Assembly: GCA_001643675.2 (NCBI GenBank)
Contig: LSRY02000058.1
Coordinates: 224,501 to 288,500 of the forward strand
DNA: 64,000 nt
Direction of reading: 5' to 3'
Source of the DNA: Monocercomonoides exilis
Taxonomy: Eukaryota; Preaxostyla; Oxymonadida; Polymastigidae
The first letter of the stretch is position 1. Each line of letters opens with the position of its first letter. The notes beneath the pieces were generated by a model that was not told the DNA's origin, made no database searches, and saw only the letters and a program-made list of their open reading frames with translations. Shown here piece by piece: positions 1 through 11,831 of this stretch. A program made the position numbers and the translations under genes.

Positions 1-467
1 GATCCAGAGCTCCACAAAGATGTTGCTCAGAGACTTGTCGGTTTGTTATCATTGAACATTTTATTTATTTATTTATTTTATTTTATTTTATTTATTTATT
101 TATTTACTTTAAATGTTTTTTACTGTTGTTGATTGAATATCAAATGAAAAATGCTTTTGATCCTATGCTTTAAAAAATGAATTATTTTTATTTTTATTTT
201 ATTTCTTTTATATTTTTGATGATTATTGTTCACAAACTCATGTTTCATCTCATCCATTTTGAAATTTTTATGTTTCTTTCTTTCTTTCTTTCTTTTTCTC
301 TTGCACTCCTAAAATGAAAATTCTTTACAGGGCCTCTTGTATCAATGATGTCATCTCCGTCACACGAGATAGCATTCACAGCCACAACACACGCAAAGAC
401 TATTCAAGAGAGATTTATGGGTGCATTTGACAAGCATTACAAAGCATTCTATTGGCGGTTTGCTTTT

Positions 468-498
<31 letters not shown>

Positions 499-2485
499 CG
501 AAAATGGAATTTGAGGAATTCTATGATTTTTATAATCTCTTTATAAATTTTTTGCTATTACCTTTTTTATATTCATTCATTCATTCATTCATTCATTCTT
601 TTTCTTTTTCTTTCTCTTTGTTAATTTGAATTTAAGTGATGGTGATCCTATTTATTTGAAGCAAGCCAAGTTAGATATGATCCAGCTTGTGGCAAACGAC
701 TCAAACGGAATTGATGTTATCAATGAACTGAAGTTTGTGCTAAGTCTTTGAGTAATCATCCTTTAAATTTTCCTTCTCTTCTCAACTCTTCTCTTCTTTC
801 TTTTCTTTTCTTTTTAAATCAATAAACTCCATTTGATGCCACTTCACATAATATTCATTGCAATCTTCCCACCTTTTCTCCCTCTTCCCTTCCGCCCAGT
901 GAGTACATCCTTGATGAAGAAGTGGGTTCAAAGGCAGTTCTGTCGATGGGTCTTGTTGGTGTGCGTGTGCCCAGCTGCTTCGACCATCTCACCAAGATCC
1001 TCCAGGATGTGCTCACACTGGGCTCGGCCACAGCCACACGTGCTGTGATTGTGGTGGTGCAGGACATTCTGAGGAGATACCCAGACACTTACAAGCAGTT
1101 CGTGCCTCTCTTGGGACAGCACTTCTATCACTTTGACAATCTGGAGGCAAAAGTATGGAATATTATTTATTTATTCTTTAATTATAGATTTTCTTTTCTT
1201 CTTCTTCTTCTTCTTCTTTTTTTAAACAATGTTATAAATGTCAATCTATAAATTATGTTATTCCTCTATCATCCATTTCCCTGTTTAGTCTGCCCTCATT
1301 TTCATTTTAGGCCAATTTGGTGAGCACATCCCAGCAGCCCCGTATCTCCTTGAGTCATTCGCTGAAGAAGCCACCACTGCCCAGTCTGCCGACGATGAGC
1401 CAACAGCAGATGGCGTTGATTCTTCATCTTCCTCCTCCTCCTCTTCTTCCTCATCCTCATCCTCTGAAGACGAGATCAAGCTGACCTCCTCTGAGCGGAC
1501 ACAGATGCAGCTGGCATTGCTGACAGCGCTGACACGCCTGGTGTTCCTGCGCATGGCAGAAGTGCAGCCTATTTTGGGGAAGCTGCTTGGAGACATCATC
1601 GGCGATGCTCCACAGGGTGTGCTTAGAGACAGGGCACTTTATATCTACCGTTTGCTCAGGGACGACTTTGATCTGGCAAGACAGGTGTTTTTGGAGGCGC
1701 CAGAGAAGGAGAAGGCGGTTCAGCAGGCGAAGGCGAAGAAAGCGCTGGATGCAGCAAAGAAGCAGCGGAGTGCGTGGAGGCAGGAAGGGGCAGTGAAGAC
1801 AGACATGAGTGCGTTCAACTACTCAGAAGACGAGTCAGACCTGTTGAAGCAGCAGGTGTGGTCGGAGTGGGGCACCTTCAGTGTCATCTACAACCACGCA
1901 GAGTCTTTCTTCACCATTGGCTCTCTCCAGAAGATCAAACTCGACAAGCCTGATCCAAAATCAAGTGCTTCAGATTCTTCCTCTGCCTCTTCTTCTTCTT
2001 CTGCATCAGCTTCTGCTTCTGCTTCTGTTTCTCCACCAGTTTCAACATCGCCTGCTGTCACTTATGTGCCTAACTCGCCATGCACTCCACAGGAGTTCCA
2101 GAAGATGTGGAAGTCACTCCCACAAACGTTTGAGATTATACTAATTTTTTATATAATATTATGTTATATTTGTATTCTATTCTTTTTTCACATATCAATC
2201 TTTATATTTCTTCTTCTTTCTTCTTCTTTCTTCTTCTTTCTTCTTCTTTCTTCTTCTTTCTTCTTCTTCTTCTGACTTCTGATCTTTCGTTTCAATTTCA
2301 TGCATTTCATTTTGGAATATCTGATATCTTTAACAGTGCAACAGATGACATGCCAATCACAACCCCACCGACTGCTGCTGCCTACAGGAGAGCAATATCA
2401 AATGCTCAATACACCATCATCGCCTGCGGAGGGAAAGATGGGAACATCAAGATGTTCGTTTACACAAAGGTCTGCTTCCATCCTC

Positions 2486-2529
<44 letters not shown>

Positions 2530-2791
2530 TCCTTATATTTATTTCTTCAAATATAATTTAAATAAATATCTTTTGTATATATATATGTATATGTATATAT
2601 TCAATTAATTTATTTATTACCCCCATCCTCTTTATTTATTCCCTTATCTCCCTCAGACTACAAAAGGAACAGACATGCTGGCTGAGGTTGTTGCCAACCA
2701 GGCAACACAACAGATTGTGTGCAATGTTCGCAGCAACGATGCAGAATATGCTCCTGAATTTGCCACCAACGTCTTGAGCTGTCTTCTTTAG
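1..2791 (+). CDS. AP-4 complex subunit beta (beta-adaptin), 5' partial, 7 exons visible
   Basis: Large subunit of a clathrin-type adaptor complex, expected at the trans-Golgi/endosome where AP complexes sort membrane cargo. Exons: 1-40, 331-457, 637-736, 904-1152, 1289-2127, 2337-2469, 2657-2791 (TAG). Together they make 541 codons in frame (540 aa), which supports the model. The armadillo-like trunk includes GDPIYLKQAKLDMI, and ALLTALTRL followed by RDRALYIYRLL. The stretch GEHIPAAPYLLESF is closer to AP-4 beta than to AP-1/2 beta as I recall them. A short C-terminal platform domain begins at EFQKMWKSLP, without the extra beta-sandwich half of AP-1/2 beta ears, again AP-4-like. Exon 5 carries a poly-Ser/acidic insert (about 1420-1475) inside the trunk and a Ser-rich hinge (about 1965-2050). 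The N-terminal trunk lies left of the window. The exon 4 acceptor is at 904; an AG at 899 is the alternative but breaks the frame. Subfamily assignment (AP-4 rather than AP-1/2) is the less certain part. Confidence 0.82.
61..110 (+). repeat. (TTTA)n/(TTTTA)n microsatellite in intron 1 of the adaptin gene
   Basis: Tetranucleotide TTTA units with a few TTTTA variants, lying between the donor at 41 and the acceptor at 330. No coding potential. Confidence 0.8.
471..498 (+). repeat. T28 homopolymer in intron 2
   Basis: 28 consecutive T just inside the intron whose donor is at 458. Open frames across it are intronic and not genes. Confidence 0.85.
2208..2279 (+). repeat. 10-bp tandem repeat (TTCTTCTTTC)n in intron 5 of the adaptin gene
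   Basis: About seven head-to-tail copies of a pure pyrimidine decamer, placed between the donor at 2128 and the acceptor at 2336. It could act as an extended polypyrimidine tract; this is inference. Confidence 0.85.
2486..2530 (+). repeat. (TTTC)n microsatellite in intron 6 of the adaptin gene
   Basis: About eleven TTTC units following the donor at 2470. Same pyrimidine-on-sense-strand polarity as the repeats in neighbouring exons. Confidence 0.85.
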
Positions 2792-3361
2792 TTGGAGTTG
2801 CATTTTTGTAATCTGAAGTCACGATTTTTTTTAATTTTCATCACAAACTGTTAAAAATAAATAATAAAAAATAATAAAAAAAAAATCTCTTTTTTCTTTT
2901 TCAAATTCTGGATGCCACTTGCCAGTGGTTGTTAGAAAGAATTAATTTATGAATGATACAGGCAGAGAATATGTGAAAAGATATTTGCATTAAGCTTGAA
3001 AATGAAATTCCATAATTCTGAGGACTAATTGTTTTCTTTGCAGAAATATGAACAACGTCTCTTGTTTCGCTGATTCAATTCAATAGATTCAATAATCTTT
3101 CAATGGAGAAAAGCTTCTTCCTCTCTTTTTCAATGAAGCTATTTCATCAAATATATTCTTCAAATGCATAATAACAATGAATAACAAATTTGTCAAAGTG
3201 AAGAAGATAAAATCAAAATGATCATTCCCATTATATTTTTAAATTTCAATTTCTCAAACTGAAGTCTTAAATAAGAAAACGTTGGAATTTTATCATCATT
3301 ATGGGGACAGATCGCATGGAACAGGATCTTCTCCCTTTGCAACTTCATATTTTGAAGGAAA
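2792..3361. other. Intergenic spacer, adaptin to FHA-like gene
   Basis: AT-rich and A-tract rich. An AATAAA at 2856-2861, 65 nt after the adaptin stop, is the likely poly(A) signal. An ATG at 3301 opens a frame that stops after about 28 codons and is out of frame with the gene at 3362. No other gene seen. Confidence 0.6.
2856..2861 (+). terminator. Candidate poly(A) signal of the adaptin gene
   Basis: AATAAA 65 nt downstream of the TAG stop, in an A-rich stretch. Motif only; the cleavage site is not known. Confidence 0.45.
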
Positions 3362-4888
3362 ATGGGAGCCGACCAGGATTGCAAATCTGATTCCAGCAGC
3401 GTCTCAACTACTTCGGAAAGTCCTCTTATCTCCGCCCCAATTCAGCTGAATGCAATAAACGACGGTGCAAAAATTATTCTATCGTTCGAAGAAATGAGTC
3501 ATTCGTCAAAAGTGACTCTTGCAATCAAAGAATCCGGGTTGGCATTTGAGATGGATGCGGATTTGGGTTTAGTGTGCGTTGACGATAAAGATGCAAAGCG
3601 GATAAAGCTTGTTTACAAGAGATTGAATGTGGATGTATTATCTGATGGGACTCTATCCTTGAATGGATCACTTTCAGAATCGTTTGTTCTTTCATACAGC
3701 GGAAATGCAGTGATAGAAACAGGAAAAGCACTTAAACTGTGCAAAGATAGCATGCTCCATGGTTTGAGAACACTTACAAATAATGGAGAACTGAAGATCG
3801 AAGGAAATTTGGCAACAACGGTTGCTAACTTCATAAACAATGGAAAAATTACTATTGGAGGAGGTTGGCAAGACTTTTTCATGCAAACGTTGCAGAATAA
3901 TGAAACCGCCACAATTAGAACGAAACGAGCAGATTTTCTATCTGAAACCCTGATAATAGCAAATAAGGGAATAATTGGATGCGTTGACAAATGGAACACA
4001 ACAGCAATACTAACAAATTGCGACGGAGGAAGAGTTTATGTTGGAAACGACTGCACGCTAAAGACATTGCTGAATAAGAGCCAATTCACACCAGTTGCCA
4101 GCGATTACGCAACGACGGTCACTTATCAGAATGCAGCAAATCAGGTTGTGAACGTCCCAGCACATTACCCTGATACACACCAGACTGCATCATACTACCA
4201 AATAATTATGGGATACACAGAGAGAGAAGTGCGAAGCGATCGTGGAAGTGGTTTTTTCTATCATGGGTTCAAGAGAAAAACCATTAAGCAGCAAACATTC
4301 ACGAAGAGAGAGGGAAGGCGAAGTCTGTTCGTTGCCTGTGGTAATCTTTCTCTCACAACTGATCTAAGCACATGCATTTGCAGCGACATTTTTGTTGGAG
4401 GAAATCTCAATTTGTCGGCTCGGCTTCAGTGCAATTCATTCAGCGTCGAAAGAATTGAAGTCTTGTCCAATTGGACCTGCACAAGCAATCGCGGATGGCA
4501 CGGCAGGTTGTATCGCAATTACAAATTTATTGACACACCAAGGAGACAGGAGCAATATGACAGTATTAACGCAACTTTGGTTGTTGTGGGAGATGTCAAG
4601 GGCATTGCAGAGAAACAAGTTAACAATGCTTCCATAACAACCAGTTTGGCGCTTCGCAAAGGAACTTTAGATGAATTAAAAGCACACGATACAGATTTGC
4701 AAAATTTTTCAAAAGCTCATTGCTCAAGTGTGGCAATTCCTTTTGATCAAGAGAAGTTCATTGAGGAATTGACCCAGATGAGGGTGATTCCGACAAGAGA
4801 GAACTGGATACGATTGCACAGTTGCTCGAAAAGCGTCACGCCAAAGACATCTGAATCTGTATCTCCAGCTACAGTTCCTGCAGTGTAG
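3362..4888 (+). CDS. Hypothetical protein with filamentous-haemagglutinin-like beta-strand repeats, intronless
   Basis: 508 aa in one exon. After a Ser-rich N-terminus (about 1-30) the central part has repeating turns of the type NNGELKIEGN and NNGKITIGGG, with spaced hydrophobic residues, as in right-handed beta-helices of bacterial filamentous haemagglutinin proteins. A second strand-rich block (FVGGNLNLSARL and around, residues ~335-360) follows a basic segment (FKRKTIKQQ, ~300). No signal peptide or membrane segment is visible, so a secreted role is not supported. The ATG at 3362 was chosen because no upstream in-frame Met is available and the acceptor-like signals upstream are weak. Lack of introns and the bacterial-looking fold would fit horizontal transfer, but base composition and codon use look like the neighbours. 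Function unknown; the family is not firmly recognised. Confidence 0.75.
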   Translation: MGADQDCKSDSSSVSTTSESPLISAPIQLNAINDGAKIILSFEEMSHSSKVTLAIKESGLAFEMDADLGLVCVDDKDAKRIKLVYKRLNVDVLSDGTLSLNGSLSESFVLSYSGNAVIETGKALKLCKDSMLHGLRTLTNNGELKIEGNLATTVANFINNGKITIGGGWQDFFMQTLQNNETATIRTKRADFLSETLIIANKGIIGCVDKWNTTAILTNCDGGRVYVGNDCTLKTLLNKSQFTPVASDYATTVTYQNAANQVVNVPAHYPDTHQTASYYQIIMGYTEREVRSDRGSGFFYHGFKRKTIKQQTFTKREGRRSLFVACGNLSLTTDLSTCICSDIFVGGNLNLSARLQCNSFSVERIEVLSNWTCTSNRGWHGRLYRNYKFIDTPRRQEQYDSINATLVVVGDVKGIAEKQVNNASITTSLALRKGTLDELKAHDTDLQNFSKAHCSSVAIPFDQEKFIEELTQMRVIPTRENWIRLHSCSKSVTPKTSESVSPATVPAV

Positions 4889-5906
4889 CCTGAACACATT
4901 CTATTTCAATAATTCTTTTCACTCCTCGTATTTTTTTATTTGCTTTTCGTTTCCATTTTTCATTTTTATCGAGAAGTAATGGATAGTTTGGCTTTATCCA
5001 TTTTGTCTCCTTTTTCTTTTTTCTTTTCTTTTTGTTTTTAAACAATAAACAGTGTGAAACATGAATAATTTTCAAACTTTCGCATCAACTCCAACTTCGT
5101 TCAGATCTTAATGTTCAAATAAGATGAAACAACTGAAGGGCAATAGCAGTTCCAAAGAAATGAGAAATTATAAAGATGCTAAAAACACTTGGTGAAAACT
5201 TTTATTGAAAATTATTAAAAAAAAGTTCAAACCAGATACAACCAACACAACGTTGCACTCAGTACAAAACCAAAACATGAACATAAAAGACTTTCTGTAA
5301 ATTATCATTTCTATATTTTTCTCCTTCTTCATTTCGGATGCAACATCTATCCATAAATCTTTTCTCCATTGAAATTCAGCGACAAAGGCGATTATTATTT
5401 AATTTAACACTCCATTGCCCACTCCAAAAAGTTCCATCATGTTAATGCAACTCTTGAAAACACAAGATTTACACAAATGCCACAAATGTTCCTATTTTCC
5501 CTATCTTTTTGGTAATTCTCTTTTATTTCATTAACTTCTTTCTTTTCATAACGCCATTCTTTTTCACCAAGTTCTCATCAAGTGTATCTTTGTAACATGC
5601 TCAAATTACTAAAACGAAAAATAAACGTAAAAACCAAACAAAAGAGGAACAAACATTATCTTTTTAAAAGTAATTTTTGCAAACACATCGAATTGGATGA
5701 AGCACGTTTGAACAAAGACCAAACATTTGAAACAATTTTTGACAACGATTCTTTGCAAATATCCCGATCCAACCTCATGATTATTTTTAGGGAATAATTG
5801 ATACCTTTTTTCTGTTTCACATTTCCATTCAAATCCTAGTTACAACCGTGCATGCAATATAAAGCTTGCTGCTTATCAACCATTCTCAAATCACTCAGCG
5901 ATGTGC
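4889..5906. other. Convergent intergenic spacer (3' ends of two genes)
   Basis: AT-rich DNA between convergent genes. It should hold both 3' UTRs: AATAAA at 5044 on the plus strand, and TTTATT at 5522-5527 (AATAAA on the minus strand, about 380 nt past the minus-strand stop). Short open frames such as 5582-5797 show no recognisable protein. No RNA gene seen. Confidence 0.55.
5044..5049 (+). terminator. Candidate poly(A) signal of the FHA-like gene
   Basis: AATAAA 155 nt after the TAG stop at 4886-4888. Confidence 0.4.
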
Positions 5907-8900
5907 TCATGAGTGCGAAGATGGAATTCGTTGACGGATTGCAGTAGGCGATGCGAGTCGATACTTTCGCAATTTTGCTTCAGTCAATTGGAATGGATTG
6001 ATTGGGCGATTTTCCGTCTTTTCTGTAACAACATTAAATTTTCAAAAACAAATCAGATGAAAATAAAAACAATTTTCGATAAAAAACATGCATAATAGGA
6101 ATTCAAAAAAATATTTTGAAACAAAAAATGAATATTTTTGAAAAAAAAAACCCAAAATGAAACAACAAACTTGATTGTACTTCTTCAGTTGGTAAGCTAT
6201 CTTGAGGAAGAGTAGATTCCAGTACTATTTCAATCGGACTAAACGAAACATTCTGCTTTTTTGGCACGCTTCCCAACTGAAAATTAGACGGTAGTTTTGC
6301 TGACTGAGGCAGAGTATCCAATGAGAATGCTTCAAATGGAGAGGTTGTTCGGTTCATCTGCTGTGCGCTATTTTTTGCGCTGAGTGCACGACTGGCACGC
6401 TTTGGTGTCAGAATGTCAAAAAGATGCTCAATTTGCGAGTTCGAGGAGAATGTGCTGGTGAACAGATGGTTTGAAGAGTATGGCTGAGGTGGCTTATTTT
6501 CATTTTCAGCTGAAACTGTTGTTTTCCTGATTTGATTTGTTCCATCGCTTTGCTCATTTGCTTCCTTTTCACCTGTTGCATCTGAAAAGTCCGAAAGTGA
6601 GGCTTTTGTCTCGTTCATTAAGTTCGTTGGAGAATTTGGGTACTGTTGCTGTTGCTCCATCAAACGGGAGATATTTTGTGAAGAGTCTGAAAAAGAAAAA
6701 GGAGTTGGCGAAAGAGACGGAAGAGGAGAAAATGGATGAGATAAAGATTCTTCTGAAGGGAAAAGACGGGATGATTCGTTGTCTTTACCATTTTTTTCAT
6801 TCAACATTTCATTCGAAGAAGAAATGTCTGAACTCAAACGTCTTTCAGAAGTCAATTTAGCACTTGTGTATGAGTCTAACTGAGATAAAAACGAATTTAC
6901 AGAAAACGGTTCTTTGATATCGCTTGCATCATTATCAATCGGTTCTTCATGATTTTCCTTTGCAACCTTATGTCTGCTTGGAGTTGGATCGAATCCGAGA
7001 TCTTCGGAAGAAAGCGTTAAAAGTGAGCGAAGATGCTTCATTTCAGGTGTTCGGCGATATATTTTGCTCAAAGATCCTTTTTTAAGCTTTTTGTTGTGAT
7101 AATGTTTAAGGCTTGACCCAAAAGTGTTTGAAAATCTGCTCATTTTGCTTTTGTTTTCATCAGCAGATTCTGATTTGGTTGAATAAAAATCACTTTTTTC
7201 ATTGGAATATTCACTTTGTGTCTTTTTTGTTGACTCACATTCGTTCTTCTCTTTATCTCTACCAATTTCTGCAGAATTTTCACTTTCGTCAAACTCTTCT
7301 ATGCTTATATCAGAATCACTTTCGCTAACATCAATTACATTATGCATCGATTCCTCCGTCTCTTCATCAGATCCAGAATCAAATTCAATGAAATCGTTCC
7401 ATTGGCGTTTAGACTTGTGCGAATTGCTCTTTTGTTCGTTTCTTTCACTTTTCTCAGCAATCGACACTCGTTCTGAAGAACCCATTTGCTTTGAATTCTC
7501 TAAAGACATTCCACTTTTTCGAGTTTTGGCTGAACATGTGTCCTCCTCAATAGTACCTTCGTTTTGACATTTTGATGCTTCATTTTCATTTGCTTCATCT
7601 GAAGTCTGCTGTTTATGTTCATTATTTCCAGTTTCATTATTACTCTTCATCACAGCAAGCAACGAGTCCAATGCTTGATGCACAGATGAAAATGCACTGC
7701 TTGTTGTCTTTGTATTTTTCGACGAACCATCACTTCGTTGTAATATCTGGTCAGTGACTGAATTTTCAAGTGTTTCTGGAAGCGAACTTTCATAAAATGT
7801 TCTATCCATTCCGAAAGAATGTCTACGAATTGGAGAATAACCAGTGCTTCCTGCTGTTGGTGGAGTTGTCAATGGCATCCACTCAGCTTGAGTCATATAT
7901 TTGTCGTTCTGCGGATGCGGAGTGAAAGGAAGAATGGAGATTGCATCTTCGATGGTTAGATGCCTTCCCATAACATCCTCGACACAATCAACATCTTTTC
8001 CTGATGATGATGGATTCCCGTCCGATTTATCTTGCAATGCTGTATTTTTAGCCTCCTTTGGAACAGAAATAGACAACGAAGCAAATAAACGATGAGGCGG
8101 ATGAAATTGAGACTCATTGGCTTTTGAAGAGAAGCGGGAAAGAACTGCTCTATCGTTAAGAGATGAACTCAATGGCAATGATCTGTGTGTATTTGATCTC
8201 GCCAGTGATAAATGCTCTGGCGAAGATGAATGCATCTGAGACAAAGTCAATTCGTTCAACGAAACGGCTGATTGCGATTTTTCCAATGTTGCCGATTTCG
8301 GTCGTTTCGCATCGCAACTGCTGTCTGTGCAATCTAATAAAACTTGCTCATTTCTTTTTTCACCGTTTTGAATATCAGAATCAGTATGAACATTTGTGCT
8401 TTCGAGCGTTACGATTGAAGAAACAGAAGTTAAAGAAGGAGCAGGAGAGCAACGAGAACGATGAGAATGAGGGGAACTTTGTGAATGAGGGGAAAGAACA
8501 GAATGAGGTGAATGAGGTGAATGAGGTGAATGAGATGAATGAGGTGAATGTGGTGAATGTGGTGAATGAGGTGAATGTGGTGAATGTGGCGAACGTGGAG
8601 AATGAGGTGAACGTGGAGAATGGATTGAGTGGATTGAATGAACTGAGTGGATTGAGCGGACTGAATGTGGTGAACGAGGAGAAAGAGGAGAAGCAGAATG
8701 GATAGATTTATGATGGAGAGAAGAGACAGATACGCCAGCAGCAGATTTAACAGAATTTGGTGTGTCTGGAGGAGTCGAATCAGGAAAAGCATAAGACGCA
8801 ACAGAAAGAGGAGAGTTTGGAGGTAGCTGCGAAGGAAGTGTCTGCATTGTGATTTGTGTCCGAGCAGACGGAGACAAAGGCATTTGAGGAGATTGGAACT

Positions 8901-11571
8901 GCTCTTGACTTTGCAAAGAATCCATCGGAAAGTCAATGTTTTGAATGGATGGCGAAAGCGAATCACGATCCAGTGTGCGTGATTTGAGTGAGCGAGAAAA
9001 AGAAGGTGAAAGGGGTGGAGGTGTGCTTTGTGGCGATAAGTGAAGTGAATGAATTGAATGAAATGACTGAAGTGATCGATGAAGAGATGGCGAAAATGGA
9101 AGAGGTGAAAGCTGGCTTGATTTTTGATTTGATGTACGTGAAGGAGATAAAGAGGGAATTTGTTGGGCTTCTGTAAAATTATTTGATAAAGAGTCAGAAC
9201 TATCTTTCACAGAATTATCACAAATTAGTATTTGTGATCCAATGACAACGTTTTCATCATCTTTTTGACTATCTTTTTCACTGTGCAGCTCGCAATGCTC
9301 CTCTTTTTCTGACGGAGGAAAGAAAGTTGTCGACTTTTGTTCCTCTTCAGAAAATCCTCTTTCAGGCTGATTATTCACTGTCTCGGTTTTGCGTTGTTCC
9401 GAGGGGCTTAATGCAATAAGTGATGAGGAAATTTTAGCATCGCCGAAAGAGGAAGATGTCACATTTGCATTTTCAGAAGTTGCTTGAGTCGAACTTAATT
9501 TGGGTGATAATTCAGATGGCATGTTCTCAACTTCTATTTTATGAATTGACTGATCCATTGATATTGAAATGACTTCTTCATTTTTTAACTGCTCTTCTTC
9601 AAGAAGCGATGACAGTCGATTATTTGTTTCTACATCTTTGCTATCAATTTTGCCGGCATCTGACCCATCATCCTTATTTTCTCTGTTCTCTTGAATAGAA
9701 CTATTGCTGGCTGCCGGCACATTTGATAAAAAATTACCTTGCGTTGCTGTTGAGGAATGATTCGAAGAAGATTCAACAGGAGAATATGGACCATTAATTG
9801 TAGTATCCGTTTTTTCAGTCATTTGCTTTTGCTGCTGCGGTTCTGCTTGGAATGCTTCTAGTTTTTCATTCTGCTCTTTTATTTTCTCTCTCTGCTTTTT
9901 CAGAAGGCTTCTGAACCTCTCCCTCGGAGTCATCGCAGGAAGAGTATGACCTTCTTCATCAGCTGGCTTTGATGAAGGCATCGATACCGAATTTAGAGAA
10001 TCAGGCGCTACCATTCTCGTTGAAACAGGCTGTGAAGTCAAATTTTGATTCTGTGAAGGTATTTGATCTGTTACAATCCTTTCATTGCGCTTTAACATCT
10101 CAAACGAGGTATTATTTGTTTTCGTAGAAACGTCTGGCTTAATGAAAACGGGCTGTGTTGCTGTAACTGTTTGAGTCGGAGTATTCACAACTGAAATAGA
10201 AGATGATGGCATTGGCAAATTACTTGTGAATAATGAATTTGTGAATGGTTGAGCCGAAAGCATTTCTGCAGGTTTTTGAGTATGAAATAATGAAGGTTGC
10301 ATTCGTGATTCAAACTGAAGATATCTTTCAGGCCTTGAACTTGGCTCAATGTCCAGCTGTTCAGAACGAGTAAATTGAATAGAAGTATTGACAGCACCTG
10401 TAAATTTAGATTGTGAAGGCAATTTGAAATCTTTGTGAGTTGGCAGTTGATTGACTTCTACGATTGACAAAGGGGAAAGAGGAGGAGGTGTGAATGAAGG
10501 AGGACGAGATGGTGGAGAAAATGGAAGAGTCAGTGAGGACGTTGCTTTTGATGTCAGAGAAGAACAAACACTGTCATTTGAAGAAGAACCAGAAAGAAGA
10601 GGAGATTGCTGTTGGATTGAAGTGTCCAATGTTAAAGGCTTGAGAGTAGATGGAAAGACTTTAACACCAGTTGAATTAACATTTGGTACATTGTTGCTTG
10701 AAGCTTCATTCATTGAAAAGTTGTTTTGAGGTCGATCTAATTTCTGCGAAAAGGGAAAAATACCTGAATTGGAGAATGAGTTCATAGTATAAGAAGAAGG
10801 TGGAACAGAAGCAGCAGACGAGAATGACGAAGTTAAAGGAAATGCGTGAATTGATGAAGATATTGGAGCTATTTCTGATGGAATTGTTGGCTTCAGCAAG
10901 GGAATAACGTTTTGAGTTGTTGACATTAAAAAATTATCTCTTTGGTTCGGAGTTTGAATTGGAAACATTTCTCCAAAAGATATTTGTTTTGGCGGATATA
11001 AATTTTGTAGTGAGTTCTTTCTTTGCTCCAAATTGGCTGATAACAAGAAAGAAGATCCCGTTAAATTTTTGATTTGATCCGGTTGAAGATTTGTTTGAGA
11101 TATTGATGGAAAAGAAGTTGTTTTCATCGTTGAATTGAAACTCTGTTCTTGCGTAGAAAAAAGAAACAATGGTTTTTTCTGTTTGCTGTCGACTATACGC
11201 GAAGATGAAAATGAAGGTGAGACAAAAAAAGATGACGATAAACTATTTGATATTGAATTACGTCTAGAAGGCTCATATTCAAAAATATTCGATTTTTTTG
11301 GAGGAGGATTGATATCCGAACTATTTGTTGAAATAGAAGGTAATGATTCAACAACAGTCTCTTCATTTACTTGCCCGTTTGCGCTTAAAACCGGAGTTTC
11401 GCTTTGACTACTAATTTGCTTTGAATTACGTTGTTTGGAAATTTGACTTTGTAACAATCCTTTACTTCGCTTTTCATGTAGCAACTGAATTTCTTTTTCA
11501 AATTCATCTTTTGAAAGCAATGGTATATGCGGTTTTCCTCGAACATGTGCACTCTCACTTGGAATTTCCAT
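5907..11571 (-). CDS. Large disordered Ser-rich protein with (Ser-Pro-His)n array
   Basis: Two exons on the minus strand: 11571-6171 and 6022-5907, joined through a GTTTGT donor (6170-6165) and an ACAG acceptor. Reading without the intron gives an unlikely Phe-rich end, while splicing gives a basic tail (PINPFQLTEAKLRKYR) ending in TGA; total 1,838 aa. The protein is mostly low complexity: many SP/TP sites, a short charged probable coiled coil (RFRSLLKKQREKIKEQNEKL, about residue 550), an SPH/SPRSPH array at 8480-8690, acidic stretches (DSGSDEETEES, about 7360-7395) and a KLKKG basic patch. No enzymatic domain is recognised. The density of SP/TP suggests proline-directed phosphorylation and a scaffold-type role; this is inference. 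The start at 11571 is the first Met of a long frame and lies 260 bp from the divergent DHHC gene. Confidence 0.8.
8480..8690 (-). repeat. 9-bp minisatellite encoding tandem Ser-Pro-His / Ser-Val-His
   Basis: On the plus strand this reads as repeats of GAATGAGGT and GAATGTGGT, grading into GAATGGATT-type variants. In frame it gives runs of SPH with SPR, SVR and SIH variants. Because the unit is nine bases, copy-number change keeps the frame. Confidence 0.88.
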
Positions 11572-11831
11572 TGCAACTTTTGAAATATAAAGTTACTTGA
11601 AGATATTGGTAGAATTGTTGCTAAAGATAAATATAATTTCCTAAATTTAATTTTAATAATCTATTGCAATCGAGCTATAAATAATTTTTGTTTGCCAAAT
11701 GTTTTTGGCACTCTAAAATGCAAATATTAAGAGAATTTAATTAATTCTTTTATTATAATGGTCACAAACCACAACATAAACTTTTGACGATTTTTTTTTA
11801 ACGTTGGGCTACTTTGCGCATATTTAGGTGC
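11572..11831. promoter_or_regulatory. Divergent promoter region (Ser-rich gene / DHHC gene)
   Basis: 260 bp between two divergent start codons, strongly AT-rich, with T8-9 and TTTAATTAATT-like tracts. No defined box is recognised; a shared regulatory role follows from position only. Confidence 0.35.

Noticed and set aside
6103-6170. Unspliced C-terminus of the Ser-rich gene (Phe-rich tail)
   Set aside because: Hydrophobic AT-rich run begins at a GTTTGT donor; splicing to 6022 yields a normal-composition tail and stop.
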